From positions 1 to 64,000 of the forward strand of contig JACRBJ010000036.1 in the NCBI GenBank assembly GCA_016234555.1: DNA of 64,000 nucleotides. Direction: 5' to 3'. Position 1 is the first letter of the stretch. Each line of letters begins with the position of its first letter. Origin of the DNA: Chloroflexota bacterium. GTDB lineage: Bacteria; Chloroflexota; Anaerolineae; Anaerolineales; Villigracilaceae. The notes below the pieces were generated by a model. It searched no databases. It was not told where the DNA came from and was given only the letters and a program-made list of their open reading frames with translations. The position numbers and the translations under genes were made by a program. This document shows, piece after piece, positions 35,555 through 44,189 of the stretch.

Positions 35555-36715
35555 TTATCCTAATATTTTTTGTATCTTCCCCAACCCCAACTGAATGTTC
35601 TCGATTGAGTTGGCATAGGACAGTCTCAAATAGCCTTCGCCATATTCGCCAAAGGACGAACCCGGCAGCAGTGCCACGCCTGCCTTTTCGAGAATCAAAT
35701 TTGCCAGTTCATTTGAACTCATGCCCGTACCTCTGATATTGGGGAAGGCATAGAACGCTCCCTGTGATTTCTGACACGAGAAGTCGGGGATGGCGTTCAA
35801 CCCATCCACGATGACATTGCGGCGACGCTGGTATTCGGCGACCATCACATCCACCATCTCCTGCGGACCCGTCACCGCCTCCAAGCCGGCAAATTGGGTA
35901 AAGTGCGCTGTCGAGCCGATGGAATGGGTCAGGAGCAGATCCACACGAGCTGCCAAGTCACGCGGCATGATGCCGTAGCCCAACCGCCAGCCTGTCATTG
36001 AGTAGGTCTTGGAAAACCCGTCAACGATGATGGTACGTTCCTTCATCCCGGGCAGGGCGGCAATCGAAGGCACGGTCAGTCCATCATAGATGATGCGCGC
36101 ATAGATTTCATCCGACATTACCCAACAGTCATATTTCTGCGCCTGCGCGGCGATGTGCTTCAAATCGTCCAGCGGGATGACTCCACCAGTGGGGTTGCTC
36201 GGCGAGTTGATGATGATGAGCTTGGTCTTCGCGTTGATGAGCTTGTCGAAGGCAGACAGGTCAAAGGAAAACTGGTTCTCCTCCAACAGCGGAACGGCCA
36301 CCGGGATTCCGCCCGCTACCTTGATCATCGCCTCGTAGGTCGGGAAGCCCGGATTCGGGTAGATCACTTCGTCGCCGGGTTCGACCAGCGCCAGAGTCGG
36401 GAAAAACAGGTTGGGCTTTCCGCCGGGGCTGACCACCACTTCATCCGCGATGAATTGGATTCCGCGCCGTTTGCCGCTGTCTTCGGCGATGGCTTCGCGC
36501 AGGGAGGGCATCCCAGCGGGAGGAGTGTAGCGCGTCTTGCCCGTGCGGATGGCTTCAACGCCCGCCCAACTGACGTTCTCGAAAGTGGGATAGTCGGGCT
36601 GACCGATTTCAAGGTGAACGATTTGACGTCCTTCCGCTTCGAGTTGGTTGGCACGCGCCAAAACCTGATACGCACCTTCAGGCTTGAGGTGCGCGGTGCG
36701 ATTTGCAAAAGTCAT
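35555..36715 (-). CDS. Class I/II PLP-dependent aminotransferase (aspartate-aminotransferase-like)
   Basis: This 386-residue enzyme has IGQPDYPTFENV at the N terminus, the NSPSNPTGGV strand, PLP-pyridine Asp in VMSDEIYARIIYDG, Schiff-base Lys in DGFSKTYSMTGWRLGYG and Arg near LRLSYANS. The start at 36715 has GGAGACC upstream. It is the last gene of the leftward operon behind PanB and the corrinoid protein. It could produce or remove 2-oxo acids such as 2-oxoisovalerate (PanB substrate) or oxo acids from demethylated amino acids. Amino-donor specificity is not visible. Confidence 0.86.
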   Translation of the reverse strand: MTFANRTAHLKPEGAYQVLARANQLEAEGRQIVHLEIGQPDYPTFENVSWAGVEAIRTGKTRYTPPAGMPSLREAIAEDSGKRRGIQFIADEVVVSPGGKPNLFFPTLALVEPGDEVIYPNPGFPTYEAMIKVAGGIPVAVPLLEENQFSFDLSAFDKLINAKTKLIIINSPSNPTGGVIPLDDLKHIAAQAQKYDCWVMSDEIYARIIYDGLTVPSIAALPGMKERTIIVDGFSKTYSMTGWRLGYGIMPRDLAARVDLLLTHSIGSTAHFTQFAGLEAVTGPQEMVDVMVAEYQRRRNVIVDGLNAIPDFSCQKSQGAFYAFPNIRGTGMSSNELANLILEKAGVALLPGSSFGEYGEGYLRLSYANSIENIQLGLGKIQKILG

Positions 36716-36732
36716 AGGGTCTCCATAAATGC

Positions 36733-36767
36733 ATTGCTCCTTCGGGGCTAAGCCCCGAAGGAGCAAT
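36733..36767. repeat. GCTCCTTCGGGG palindrome, copy 1
   Basis: Perfect 17-nt arms (ATTGCTCCTTCGGGGCT and complement) around one base, in the gap between panB and the aminotransferase gene. Relatives at 52003-52033 and 60503-60533 sit in comparable intercistronic positions. Confidence 0.75.
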
Positions 36768-36775
36768 CGGGTAAT

Positions 36776-37630
36776 TTACTTGACGATCTTCTTCAACTCT
36801 TCGAACTCTTCATCGGGCATGCCGAACCAGTTTTCGGGCGCGGGGAACTTCACGCTCTTGACCTCGCTGACATACTGCTTCAACCCGTTCAGGATGACCT
36901 CGCCCGCGTTGCCGAAGACCTTCGCCATCTTCGGCTTGAATTTGGGGTATAGCCCAAACATATCGTGGTAAATCAGCAGTTGACCGTGCGCGTCTGGACC
37001 TGAACCGAGGCTCATGATGACGCAGTTCTCGGCGCGTTCGGTGATCATCTTGCACAGGCGGTCAGGGACCAACTCGAGCAGGATGGCAAATGCCCCAGCC
37101 TTTTCCAAAGCCTTGGCATCGTCGGCGATCTTCTTCGCCATTTCAGCCGATTTGCCCTGCAGGCGGAACCCTCCCAACGCCGCGACGGACTGCGGCGTCA
37201 GACCGAGGTGACCAATGGCAGGGATGCCCGCTTCGACAATTGCCTGAATGCGGGGAGCCATTGCCGCGCCGCCTTCAAGCTTAATGGCGTCACAGCCGGC
37301 TTCAGCCATGAAACGTCCCGCGTTTTTGACAGCGATCTCATTACCGGGCTGGTAGGACATGTAGGGCATGTCACCCACCACAACAGCGGTGGGAGCGCCA
37401 CGCCGCACGGCGGAGGCGTGACGGATCATGTCGTCCATGGTGACGGGCAGAGTCGAGTCGTAGCCGAGCATGGTCATGCCGAGGCTGTCGCCGACGAGGA
37501 TCATTTCCACGCCGGCCTGTTCCTGCAAATAAGCGGTGGGATAGTCGTAGCAGGTCAGCCAACTGATCGGCTCCTTGTCCTGCACTTTTTGGAAGAGATA
37601 GGGCAGGGTGATTTTCTTGCGGTCAGTCAT
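36776..37630 (-). CDS. panB: 3-methyl-2-oxobutanoate hydroxymethyltransferase (ketopantoate synthase)
   Basis: A 284-residue TIM-barrel enzyme that transfers a C1 unit from 5,10-methylene-tetrahydrofolate to 2-oxoisovalerate. All expected active-site elements are present: Mg-binding Asp in LVGDSLGM and VVGDMPYMSY, KLEGG, His in IGHLGLTPQ, and Glu in LLELVP. The GAGPxCDGQ loop reads GSGPDAHGQ, a small departure. The start at 37630 has AAGGAGACTC upstream. panC and panD are not nearby. It lies between a corrinoid-protein gene and an aminotransferase gene, so it may serve C1 disposal or a side pathway rather than only pantothenate synthesis. Confidence 0.85.
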   Translation of the reverse strand: MTDRKKITLPYLFQKVQDKEPISWLTCYDYPTAYLQEQAGVEMILVGDSLGMTMLGYDSTLPVTMDDMIRHASAVRRGAPTAVVVGDMPYMSYQPGNEIAVKNAGRFMAEAGCDAIKLEGGAAMAPRIQAIVEAGIPAIGHLGLTPQSVAALGGFRLQGKSAEMAKKIADDAKALEKAGAFAILLELVPDRLCKMITERAENCVIMSLGSGPDAHGQLLIYHDMFGLYPKFKPKMAKVFGNAGEVILNGLKQYVSEVKSVKFPAPENWFGMPDEEFEELKKIVK

Positions 37631-37672
37631 TTGAGTCTCCTTGTTCAAGTATATGAAATCAAGAAATTTGTC

Positions 37673-37723
37673 CTTCGACTACACTCAGGATGGACTTCGC
37701 GCTGAGCGTAGTCCGTAGTCGAA
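37673..37723. repeat. Palindromic repeat CTTCGACTAC ... GTAGTCGAAG
   Basis: 10-nt terminal arms with inner CTCAG/CTGAG pairing, in the 190-bp gap between the corrinoid-protein gene and panB. Same family as 10816, 28496 and 49210. Confidence 0.7.
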
Positions 37724-37820
37724 GCGCAACGATTTGAAGTTCAAGAAATAATACAAGCCAGCGCCCTGACTAAAAAGAGTCTGGCAACTGGCTTGCAGGG
37801 AACATTTTTATAACTCGATG

Positions 37821-38447
37821 CTATCCGAGCAGTTCGCGGGCAACACGGGTGGCGCTGGAGGCATCCGCCGCGAAACCGTCCGCGCCGATCTGGTTGGCGA
37901 AATCCTGGGTGACGGGCGCGCCGCCGACCATCACCTTGACCTTGTCCCGCAAACCAGCCGCCTTGAGCGCTTCGACCGTCACGCTCATGTTGCTCATGGT
38001 GGTGGTCAGCAAAGCCGACATGCCGATAACCTTCGCGCCCTTGCCGACGGAATCCACAAACGCCTGCGGGGGAACATCCACGCCAAGATCGATGATTTCA
38101 AACCCCGCGCCTTCTAGCATCATGGCGACCAGGTTCTTGCCGATGTCGTGCAGATCGCCCTTGACCGTGCCAATGGCCACCTTGCCGGCGGATTCTGCGC
38201 CGCTGCTGACCAGATACGGCTTGAGCAGCGCCAGACCAGTCTGCATGGCGCGGGCGGCAACCAACATCTCAGGGACGAAGATATCGCCCTCTTCGTAACG
38301 CTTTCCGACTTCATCCATGGCGGCGATGAGCGCATCCTTCAATATAACATCAGCACCAATTCCCGCAGCCAATGCTTCCTTGACACCGGCTTCCACAGCG
38401 GGCGCAGCCCCATCGAGCACATTATCGAAAATTTGTTTGAGGTCCAT
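37821..38447 (-). CDS. Corrinoid (cobalamin-binding) protein of methyltransferase systems
   Basis: This 208-residue protein resembles MttC/MtbC. The N-terminal four-helix cap spans about residues 1-85 (DALIAAMDEVGKRYEEGDIFVPEM), then a Rossmann B12-binding domain carries the cobalt-ligand motif D-L-H-D-I-G-K-N. MSALLTTTM and MVGGAPVTQDFA complete it. It should accept a methyl group from an MttB-family protein and pass it to an acceptor such as tetrahydrofolate. Two MttB homologs lie in the divergent operon; the second transferase and a reductive activator (RamA-like) are not visible. It directly follows the GntR regulator gene. Confidence 0.88.
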   Translation of the reverse strand: MDLKQIFDNVLDGAAPAVEAGVKEALAAGIGADVILKDALIAAMDEVGKRYEEGDIFVPEMLVAARAMQTGLALLKPYLVSSGAESAGKVAIGTVKGDLHDIGKNLVAMMLEGAGFEIIDLGVDVPPQAFVDSVGKGAKVIGMSALLTTTMSNMSVTVEALKAAGLRDKVKVMVGGAPVTQDFANQIGADGFAADASSATRVARELLG

Positions 38448-38521
38448 GTTTTCTCCAGGAGAATAGGGTTTGAAACGATAAACCCTGACGATGGTGAAGT
38501 CATGTCAGGGTCTCATTAAAA

Positions 38522-39184
38522 TTACAAATGCCAGGATTCCGAATCTTCTTCCATGATGTTATCAAGGATGGCTTCGTGCGCCCGGTCGATATCTTCGAGC
38601 AAAGCCTGACGGGCGGCTCCAGCATCGTGAGCAACCAGGGCATCCACAATCCGCGTATGGGTGACCTCCATCGTCTTGCCCGCACGTCGCATGACCATGA
38701 AACGAGCCAGTTGGTCGTGCAATTTTCCAACCAATTCCGCCAGTTCATTGTTACCGCTCGCCTTTGCCAGCATGTAATGGAAATGTCGGTTCTCGTCTGT
38801 ATAGCGGTCATAAGACTCGTCGTCATCACCCGTGTACCCGGCATGAACGGTTTGCAGTTCATGAATCTGTTCCGGGGTAATTCGCGTTGAGGCGCGTTCC
38901 ACTGCCGAGAGTTCCAAAATGCGGCGGATATCCAGCAAATCTCGCAACTGCTTGAGGGTGATGGTTGCCACAAAATAACCGGAACGCGGCTTGATGACCA
39001 CCAACCCCTCATGACTGAGCATTTGCAAAGCATCTCGTACCGGTGTGACGCTGGTATTGTATTCCTTTGCAATCTCTTCAATGTTGAGACGCTCCGCCGA
39101 TTCGCGCTGTCCCATAATAATGGACCGCCGCATTTTTTTGTAGATCAGGCTTTTGGAAGTAGAGTGAACAGCCGCCTCGCTCAT
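38522..39184 (-). CDS. GntR-family transcriptional regulator, FCD (FadR-like) type
   Basis: A 220-residue regulator with a winged helix at about residues 10-75 (RLNIEEIAKEYNTSVTPVRDA, KPRSGYFVATI) and an all-helical FCD ligand domain containing RYTDENRHFHYMLAKASGN and later His residues of the metal-binding pocket. The start at 39184 has GAGGAG seven bases upstream; an in-frame TTG at 39199 overlaps this site and is rejected. It heads the corrinoid/PanB operon and diverges from the ABC/MttB operon, so it probably controls both through the region at 39206-39290. Confidence 0.86.
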   Translation of the reverse strand: MSEAAVHSTSKSLIYKKMRRSIIMGQRESAERLNIEEIAKEYNTSVTPVRDALQMLSHEGLVVIKPRSGYFVATITLKQLRDLLDIRRILELSAVERASTRITPEQIHELQTVHAGYTGDDDESYDRYTDENRHFHYMLAKASGNNELAELVGKLHDQLARFMVMRRAGKTMEVTHTRIVDALVAHDAGAARQALLEDIDRAHEAILDNIMEEDSESWHL

Positions 39185-39205
39185 AAAATTGCTCCTCAAA
39201 TCGAG

Positions 39206-39290
39206 ATATTACCACAAGATATATCAATTTGCAATAAAAAAGCAATCTGATATATTAGTTATTGACTAATAATATATTAGATGCTATGAT
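39206..39290. promoter_or_regulatory. Divergent promoters and AT-rich palindrome between GntR and ABC operons
   Basis: Leftward: TTGCAA (39234-39229) and TAATAT (39211-39206), 17-bp spacing. Rightward: TTGACT (39262-39267) and TATGAT (39285-39290), 17-bp spacing. An interrupted palindrome with arms ATATATTAGT and ACTAATAATATAT surrounds and overlaps the rightward -35 box (about 39250-39278), and a GATATATC-like half site lies at 39218. These are plausible sites for the adjacent GntR protein. 39291-39447 contains no further recognisable element. Confidence 0.55.
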
Positions 39291-39447
39291 TACAATATCA
39301 TTGACTTTATACCCTTTCAAATGAACTGGCAAGCAGAACACATTCCTGATTTCCCGTAGGAGGTGCCCGCCCAAAAATCGACCACGCTTCGGATGTAAAT
39401 CCTGATGTTCTTCAAAAATCAATTCTAGCAGAAAGGTCAAAAAGAAA

Positions 39448-41142
39448 ATGGAAACGAAGAAAATTCACCCTCTGGTTACGAAAGCAAGCCAGCAACTACG
39501 GGAAGGAAATATCTCACGCCGAGACTTCCTTCGCCTTTCAACCCTTGTGGGACTCAGCCTTGCCAGCGCCGAATTTTTAGTCGCCTGTGGCTCTGAGCCC
39601 GTTGCGACAGAAGCCCCCGCTGCAGCGCCTGCAGCCACCGAAGCTCCTGTTGTGGCGACCGAAGCTCCAAAATCGGGCATTGTCCGTGGCGGCACCCTGA
39701 CCTGCGCCACCCGCGTCGAACGTGTTGACAACCCCGCAACCTTCTCACTGGTCAGCGCCTCCCACCCATGGCGTCATGTCATCGAATATCTCACCCATAC
39801 CGACCCGACGGGCATCACCCATCCCTACCTGCTCGAGAGTTGGAAAGCCAGTGACGACCTGCTTACCTGGACTTTGGTGCTGCGCAAGGGCATCAAGTTC
39901 AATAATGGCAAAGAGTTCAATGCCGATGATGTCATGTTCAACTTCAAGCAGTGGCTGACTGAATCCGTGAAGTCCTCGATGTATGGCGCGATGAGCTACA
40001 TGGATTACTCCGGTGTGGAACGCACCGACGATTACACCGTCACCCTGAAACTCAAGAGCCCGTCCATCTTCATCCCCGAGCATCTTGCCCAGTATGCGGC
40101 AGGCATCGTCCCCGATGGCTTTGGCGGTGACCTGACCAAGGAACCCGTTGGCACCGGTGCTTTCACCATGGAAGAATACGTGGTCGGCGAACGCTGCCGT
40201 TTGAAGGCCCGCGCCGATTACTGGCGCATGGGTGAAGACGGCAAACCCCTGCCCTACCTCGATGAAATCGTAATGGTCCAGCTCGGTGAAGACCGCGCCG
40301 CTGACCTTTCTGCCTACCAGAGCGACCAGGTGGATACCATCCTCGAACCGAATGTTGCCATTTGGGAAGCCCTCAAGGATGACGCCAACACCACCGTCGT
40401 CGCCACGCCGACCACTGCCACCCGCGTCCTGCGCCTGCGCGTCGATCAGGAACCCTGGACAAAGAATGAAGTCCGTCAAGCGCTCAAGCACTGCCAGAAC
40501 CGCGAGAAGATTTTGGCACTGGCCCTGCAAGGCCAGGGGACAATCGGCAACGACAGCCATGTCGGCCAGGCCAACCCCGAATACGTGGATATTGCTCCCT
40601 ACCCGTTTGATCCCGCCAAATCCATGGAATTGCTCAAGGCGGCCGGTGTAACAACCCCGGTCAAAGTGGAACTTTCCGTCGCCAGTGATTGGCCCGAATC
40701 GATGGCTTTTGCCCAGGCTCTCAAGGAAGACGCCGTCGCTGGTGGTTTCGATATCACCCTGAAGCCGATGCCTGCCACCGAATACTGGAACATTTGGACA
40801 ACCTGCAACATGGGCATCACCTGGTGGTCGCACCGCACCCTGGCTCCCATGACCCTGGCTGTTGCCTACACCGCAGATGCGGATGGAAAACCCGGTGCTT
40901 GGAATGAGTCTGGCTGGGTGGACAAGGAATTCAGCACCATCCTCACTGAGGCAATCGGCACCCTCGACGTGGAAAAACGCAAGGAACTCGTCGGCAAGCT
41001 GGAAGTCATCCAAAAGGAACGCGGCTCCATCCTCCTGCCGTTCTTCATGTCGGTCTGGAAGATCTACAAAAAGAATGTTCATGGTGTAGAACCCACCCCG
41101 GATGAATACGCCATCTTCTACGAAACCTGGAAGGACGCGTAA
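39448..41142 (+). CDS. ABC transporter substrate-binding lipoprotein, oligopeptide/SBP_bac_5 type, Tat-exported
   Basis: A 564-residue protein. The N terminus has the twin-arginine motif S-R-R-D-F-L (residues 24-29), a hydrophobic stretch and a lipobox ending in FLVAC, then an Ala/Pro/Glu/Thr linker. The class C binding fold follows, with the family hallmark NNGKEFNADDVMFNFKQWL and TDDYTVTLKLKSP. Tat export implies folding before translocation. The family binds peptides, opines, betaine-like compounds or glycosides. It is the first gene of the rightward operon and is followed by an MttB homolog, so a methylated amine is a reasonable ligand. Confidence 0.88.
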   Translation: METKKIHPLVTKASQQLREGNISRRDFLRLSTLVGLSLASAEFLVACGSEPVATEAPAAAPAATEAPVVATEAPKSGIVRGGTLTCATRVERVDNPATFSLVSASHPWRHVIEYLTHTDPTGITHPYLLESWKASDDLLTWTLVLRKGIKFNNGKEFNADDVMFNFKQWLTESVKSSMYGAMSYMDYSGVERTDDYTVTLKLKSPSIFIPEHLAQYAAGIVPDGFGGDLTKEPVGTGAFTMEEYVVGERCRLKARADYWRMGEDGKPLPYLDEIVMVQLGEDRAADLSAYQSDQVDTILEPNVAIWEALKDDANTTVVATPTTATRVLRLRVDQEPWTKNEVRQALKHCQNREKILALALQGQGTIGNDSHVGQANPEYVDIAPYPFDPAKSMELLKAAGVTTPVKVELSVASDWPESMAFAQALKEDAVAGGFDITLKPMPATEYWNIWTTCNMGITWWSHRTLAPMTLAVAYTADADGKPGAWNESGWVDKEFSTILTEAIGTLDVEKRKELVGKLEVIQKERGSILLPFFMSVWKIYKKNVHGVEPTPDEYAIFYETWKDA

Positions 41143-41157
41143 CACTTTTTTCGCAAT

Positions 41158-41244
41158 GCAGGTCACGTTCAAACGTGACCTGCTCATCTAAATCGTCCCG
41201 AAGGTTCTCATTATTCAGGCTGTTCTTCATCACAACCTTCGGGA
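41158..41244. terminator. Two consecutive hairpins after the binding-protein gene
   Basis: First: 12-nt arms GCAGGTCACGTT / AACGTGACCTGC (41158-41183) with a 2-nt loop. Second: TCCCGAAGGTT (41196-41206) pairs with AACCTTCGGGA (41234-41244). No T run follows, so they probably limit read-through or protect the binding-protein transcript. Confidence 0.5.
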
Positions 41245-41275
41245 TGGCACCAACACCACCATTAAGAGGCAAGGC

Positions 41276-42727
41276 ATGATTCAAACTCACGGCACGAACA
41301 TGACAAGCGCCCATTATTCACGAATGGGACAACAGGAATGTGAAAAAATCCATCTCGCCAGCCTGGAAGTCCTCCAGCGCATCGGCGTCGATGTTCATGA
41401 TGAAAAGGCTAGAGACATATTGGTAAAAGGCGGAGCACAATGCGATGGCTTGCGCGTCCGCATCCCCGAATACATGGTTAAACGAGCGTTATCCACTGCC
41501 CCATCCACCATCACGCTGTATAACCGCAAGGGCAAGGTCGCCATGCGCGCCGGCCAATATAACTCCTACTACGGCGGCGGGTCGGACTGTCTCAATATTT
41601 GGGACTATCGCACCAATCAGCGCCGCAAACCGGTTTTGAGCGATGTCCGTGAAGCCTCCGCCCTGCTGGATGCCCTGCCTGAGATCGACTTTGTCATGTC
41701 TGCCTTCCTACCCGAAGACGTTGACCAGCGTATCTATGACCGCTACCAGATGGAGGTCATGCTCAACACCACCACCAAGCCGATTGTCTTCGTCACCCCC
41801 GATTTCGAAGGCTGTGTGGCGGCTGTCGAAATGTGCGAGATCGTTGCGGGCAGCGCCGAAGCTTTCCAGAAGAAACCCTTCGCCACCTGCTACATCAACG
41901 TCACCTCCGGCTTGATCGCCAACCAGGAAGCCCTGCAAAAATGTATGTTCCTCGCGGAAAAGGGATTGCCGCAGTTGTACATCCCGCTCAACGCAGGCGG
42001 AGTCAACTCTCCAGCCACCACAGCAGGCTGCATGGCTACCATGAACGCCGGCATCCTGTTGGGTATCGTTCTCTCACAACTTGTCCGACCCGGTGCTCCG
42101 GTCGCAGTCCCCGGCTGGAACGGAGGACCTTACAACCTGCAAACCATGGTTGGAAACTATGTTCTTGCCGACGAGCAGGGTGTCCCGACCTCGATGGGCA
42201 AATATTATGATCTGCCGGTCTTTGGCCTGGGTGGTTCGACTGACTCGAAACTGCTGGACATGCAAGCCGGCTTTGAAGCCACTCTCAGCCTGATGACCTC
42301 TCTCCTGCACGGCGCCAACATCGTCCACGATGTGGGCTTTATGGATGCAGGCCTGCAAGGCAGTATGCAGTTGATGGCAATCTGCAACGAGGTTTTGGGC
42401 TTCCTGCGCGCCACCACCGCCGGCGTGGTTGTGGATGAAGAAACCCTGGCGTTGGATGTGGTCGAGGAACTCGGCCCCACCGGCAGCTACCTCGGACACG
42501 AACACACCATCCGCCACTTCAAGGAACCGTTCTACTCGAAACTCATCGACAAGAACCCGTTCTCGGTTTGGCAGAAGCGCGGCGGCTTGACAATGGAAGC
42601 CCGTGCCTCCAAGATGGTCGATGACATCCTCGCCAAGCATAAGACCGAACCGTTGCCCGAGGACGTTCAAAAGGCCATTCATGAAGTTGTCCTCCGCGAG
42701 CAAGCCTGGATCGATAAACAGAAGTAA
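41276..42727 (+). CDS. MttB-family (trimethylamine methyltransferase-like) corrinoid methyltransferase, non-pyrrolysine
   Basis: This 483-residue COG5598-type protein has the N-terminal SLEVLQRIGVDVHDEKAR, the barrel strands RAGQYNSYYGGGSD, FVTPDFEGCVAAVEMCE and GGSTDSKLLDMQAGFEATLS, and the C-terminal GHEHTIRHF ... WQKRGG element. No in-frame TAG occurs, so it lacks pyrrolysine; such members include MtgB (glycine betaine) and MtpB/MtcB (proline betaine, carnitine). It should transfer an N-methyl group to a corrinoid protein, probably the one at 37821. It sits between binding-protein and permease genes of one transporter, implying that the imported molecule is its substrate. Confidence 0.85.
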   Translation: MIQTHGTNMTSAHYSRMGQQECEKIHLASLEVLQRIGVDVHDEKARDILVKGGAQCDGLRVRIPEYMVKRALSTAPSTITLYNRKGKVAMRAGQYNSYYGGGSDCLNIWDYRTNQRRKPVLSDVREASALLDALPEIDFVMSAFLPEDVDQRIYDRYQMEVMLNTTTKPIVFVTPDFEGCVAAVEMCEIVAGSAEAFQKKPFATCYINVTSGLIANQEALQKCMFLAEKGLPQLYIPLNAGGVNSPATTAGCMATMNAGILLGIVLSQLVRPGAPVAVPGWNGGPYNLQTMVGNYVLADEQGVPTSMGKYYDLPVFGLGGSTDSKLLDMQAGFEATLSLMTSLLHGANIVHDVGFMDAGLQGSMQLMAICNEVLGFLRATTAGVVVDEETLALDVVEELGPTGSYLGHEHTIRHFKEPFYSKLIDKNPFSVWQKRGGLTMEARASKMVDDILAKHKTEPLPEDVQKAIHEVVLREQAWIDKQK

Positions 42728-42743
42728 AATAAAAACAAATGCA

Positions 42744-42846
42744 GACCTGACAGGTTTCATCGCGACCTGCGTCAACAAGAATTCTTGTGAATCAAAATCA
42801 TACTGATTGATTAGAACCTTGTGAAAACCTGTCAGGTCTTTTTTCA
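42744..42846. terminator. Inverted GACCTGACAGGTTT arms followed by T run
   Basis: GACCTGACAGGTTT at 42744 pairs with AAACCTGTCAGGTC at 42825, and the second arm is followed by a run of eight T. The 67-nt spacer is long for a classic terminator. It lies between the MttB and permease genes, so partial termination may set transporter subunit ratios. Confidence 0.5.
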
Positions 42847-42869
42847 TCCCGTAACCATCGGAGAAGTCA

Positions 42870-44180
42870 ATGGCGAGATACATCGTGCGGCGGTTGCTGA
42901 CCATGTTGTTGACCATGGTTTTGGTCTCGATACTGGTGTTTGCCATCGTTGAAATTGCACCGGGTAACGTAGCCCGCAATATGCTTGGCGCGTACGCCAC
43001 CCCTGAGCAGGAGGCCTCCATGTCGAGGCAGTTGGGGCTGACACGCCCGGTATATGTCCGCTACATTTCCTGGTTGTTCGGCTCGGACTGGCAGGCACAG
43101 CAAGAGATTGGGCTTCCGCTCCAACAAACGGTGATGCAGCAGGGGCTGGTGGAAAAGTCCACCCAGTGGTGGGTGTTGGAACCGAACGGCGAACTTGCCC
43201 AATGGGAAACCAAAGAGGGCAAACTCTATAAGTATGTACGTCAACAGGATGGAACAACACAGGAAGTGCTGGACGACAATGCCTGGAAAACCGAAGCCAA
43301 CGGACAGCAATATTTCTGGGGTATCGACACCGGCAGCCGGGCGGCAAAGTGGATAAAAGGCGAAGGCAGCGTTGAATACACCCTTGATTATTCCGGCTGG
43401 GTGCAAAAAAATGACGCCCCGGCAGAATACATCCCCCTCAACAAGGGCCTGCTGCGTGGCGAAGCCGGGATGTCCCTGCGCTACAACACTCCCGTCGCCG
43501 ATGTCATCGGACGTAGAATCCTGAACTCGTCGATCCTGGCTGGTCTGGCGATGCTCTTCTCTTTCCCGATTGCGGTTGCATTGGGTCTGATCGCCGGCTT
43601 GAACGAGGGCAAACTCATCGACCGGGTCATCTCCGTCAGCGGGTTGATTACTGCCGGATCGCCTGATTTCGCCACCGGGATCATCCTGATCATGGTGCTG
43701 GCGCTCTGGCTGAAACTCCTGCCCGGTGCGGCGGTCTTCACATCCGAAAAGGCAGTACTGAAAGACCTGCGTCTGCTCATCCTGCCCGTGTTGACTGCAA
43801 GCCTGGTCGAAATCGGCTACATTCTGCGGATCACCCGCTCCAGCGTGGTGGAAGTGATGAACAGCGCCTATGTCCGCACTGCCATTCTGAAAGGGCTTTC
43901 CTACCGCCAGGTCGTGATGCGCCACGTATTACGCAACGCCATGATGGCGCCGATCACAGTCATCATGCTGCATATCAACTGGTTTATCGGCGGATTGGTG
44001 GTGGTCGAGTCGGTGTTCGGTTATCCCGGCTTGGGAAATTTCATCCTGAATGCCGCGCTCTACAAAGACGTCTACTCGATTGAAGCGGGTGCGATGGTAC
44101 TGATTATGCTGGCAGTGGGCACGCAACTTGCCGCCGATGTGATTTATTCGCTCATTAATCCGCGCATACGGTATTCATAG
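42870..44180 (+). CDS. Dipeptide/oligopeptide-type ABC permease (DppB) with large external insertion
   Basis: A 436-residue permease. TM1 is followed by the usual periplasmic PGNVARNMLG ... QLGLTRPVYVRYISWLFG segment. Then comes an extra hydrophilic, Trp/Tyr-rich stretch of roughly 100 residues (about 75-180) before the standard LRGEAGMSLRYNTPVADVI, the five remaining spans and the coupling loop YVRTAILKGLSYRQVVMRHVLRNA. DppB proteins are normally about 310-340 residues. The insertion would face outside, where it could contact the binding lipoprotein or cell envelope. The second DppB here (56635) lacks it. Confidence 0.87.
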   Translation: MARYIVRRLLTMLLTMVLVSILVFAIVEIAPGNVARNMLGAYATPEQEASMSRQLGLTRPVYVRYISWLFGSDWQAQQEIGLPLQQTVMQQGLVEKSTQWWVLEPNGELAQWETKEGKLYKYVRQQDGTTQEVLDDNAWKTEANGQQYFWGIDTGSRAAKWIKGEGSVEYTLDYSGWVQKNDAPAEYIPLNKGLLRGEAGMSLRYNTPVADVIGRRILNSSILAGLAMLFSFPIAVALGLIAGLNEGKLIDRVISVSGLITAGSPDFATGIILIMVLALWLKLLPGAAVFTSEKAVLKDLRLLILPVLTASLVEIGYILRITRSSVVEVMNSAYVRTAILKGLSYRQVVMRHVLRNAMMAPITVIMLHINWFIGGLVVVESVFGYPGLGNFILNAALYKDVYSIEAGAMVLIMLAVGTQLAADVIYSLINPRIRYS

Positions 44181-44189
44181 GAGGCTCTC

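Noticed and set aside
39745..41187. 480-codon open frame on the minus strand
   Set aside because: It is antisense to the binding-protein gene, whose signal peptide, lipobox and family motifs are clear; the antisense product has no recognisable domain.
41276..42727. Pyrrolysine-containing trimethylamine methyltransferase
   Set aside because: The frame is complete at 483 codons with no in-frame TAG, and no pyl genes are in the window; the same holds for the 50537 gene.
42867..43925. 352-codon open frame on the minus strand
   Set aside because: Antisense to the DppB gene, which has intact permease motifs in all parts.
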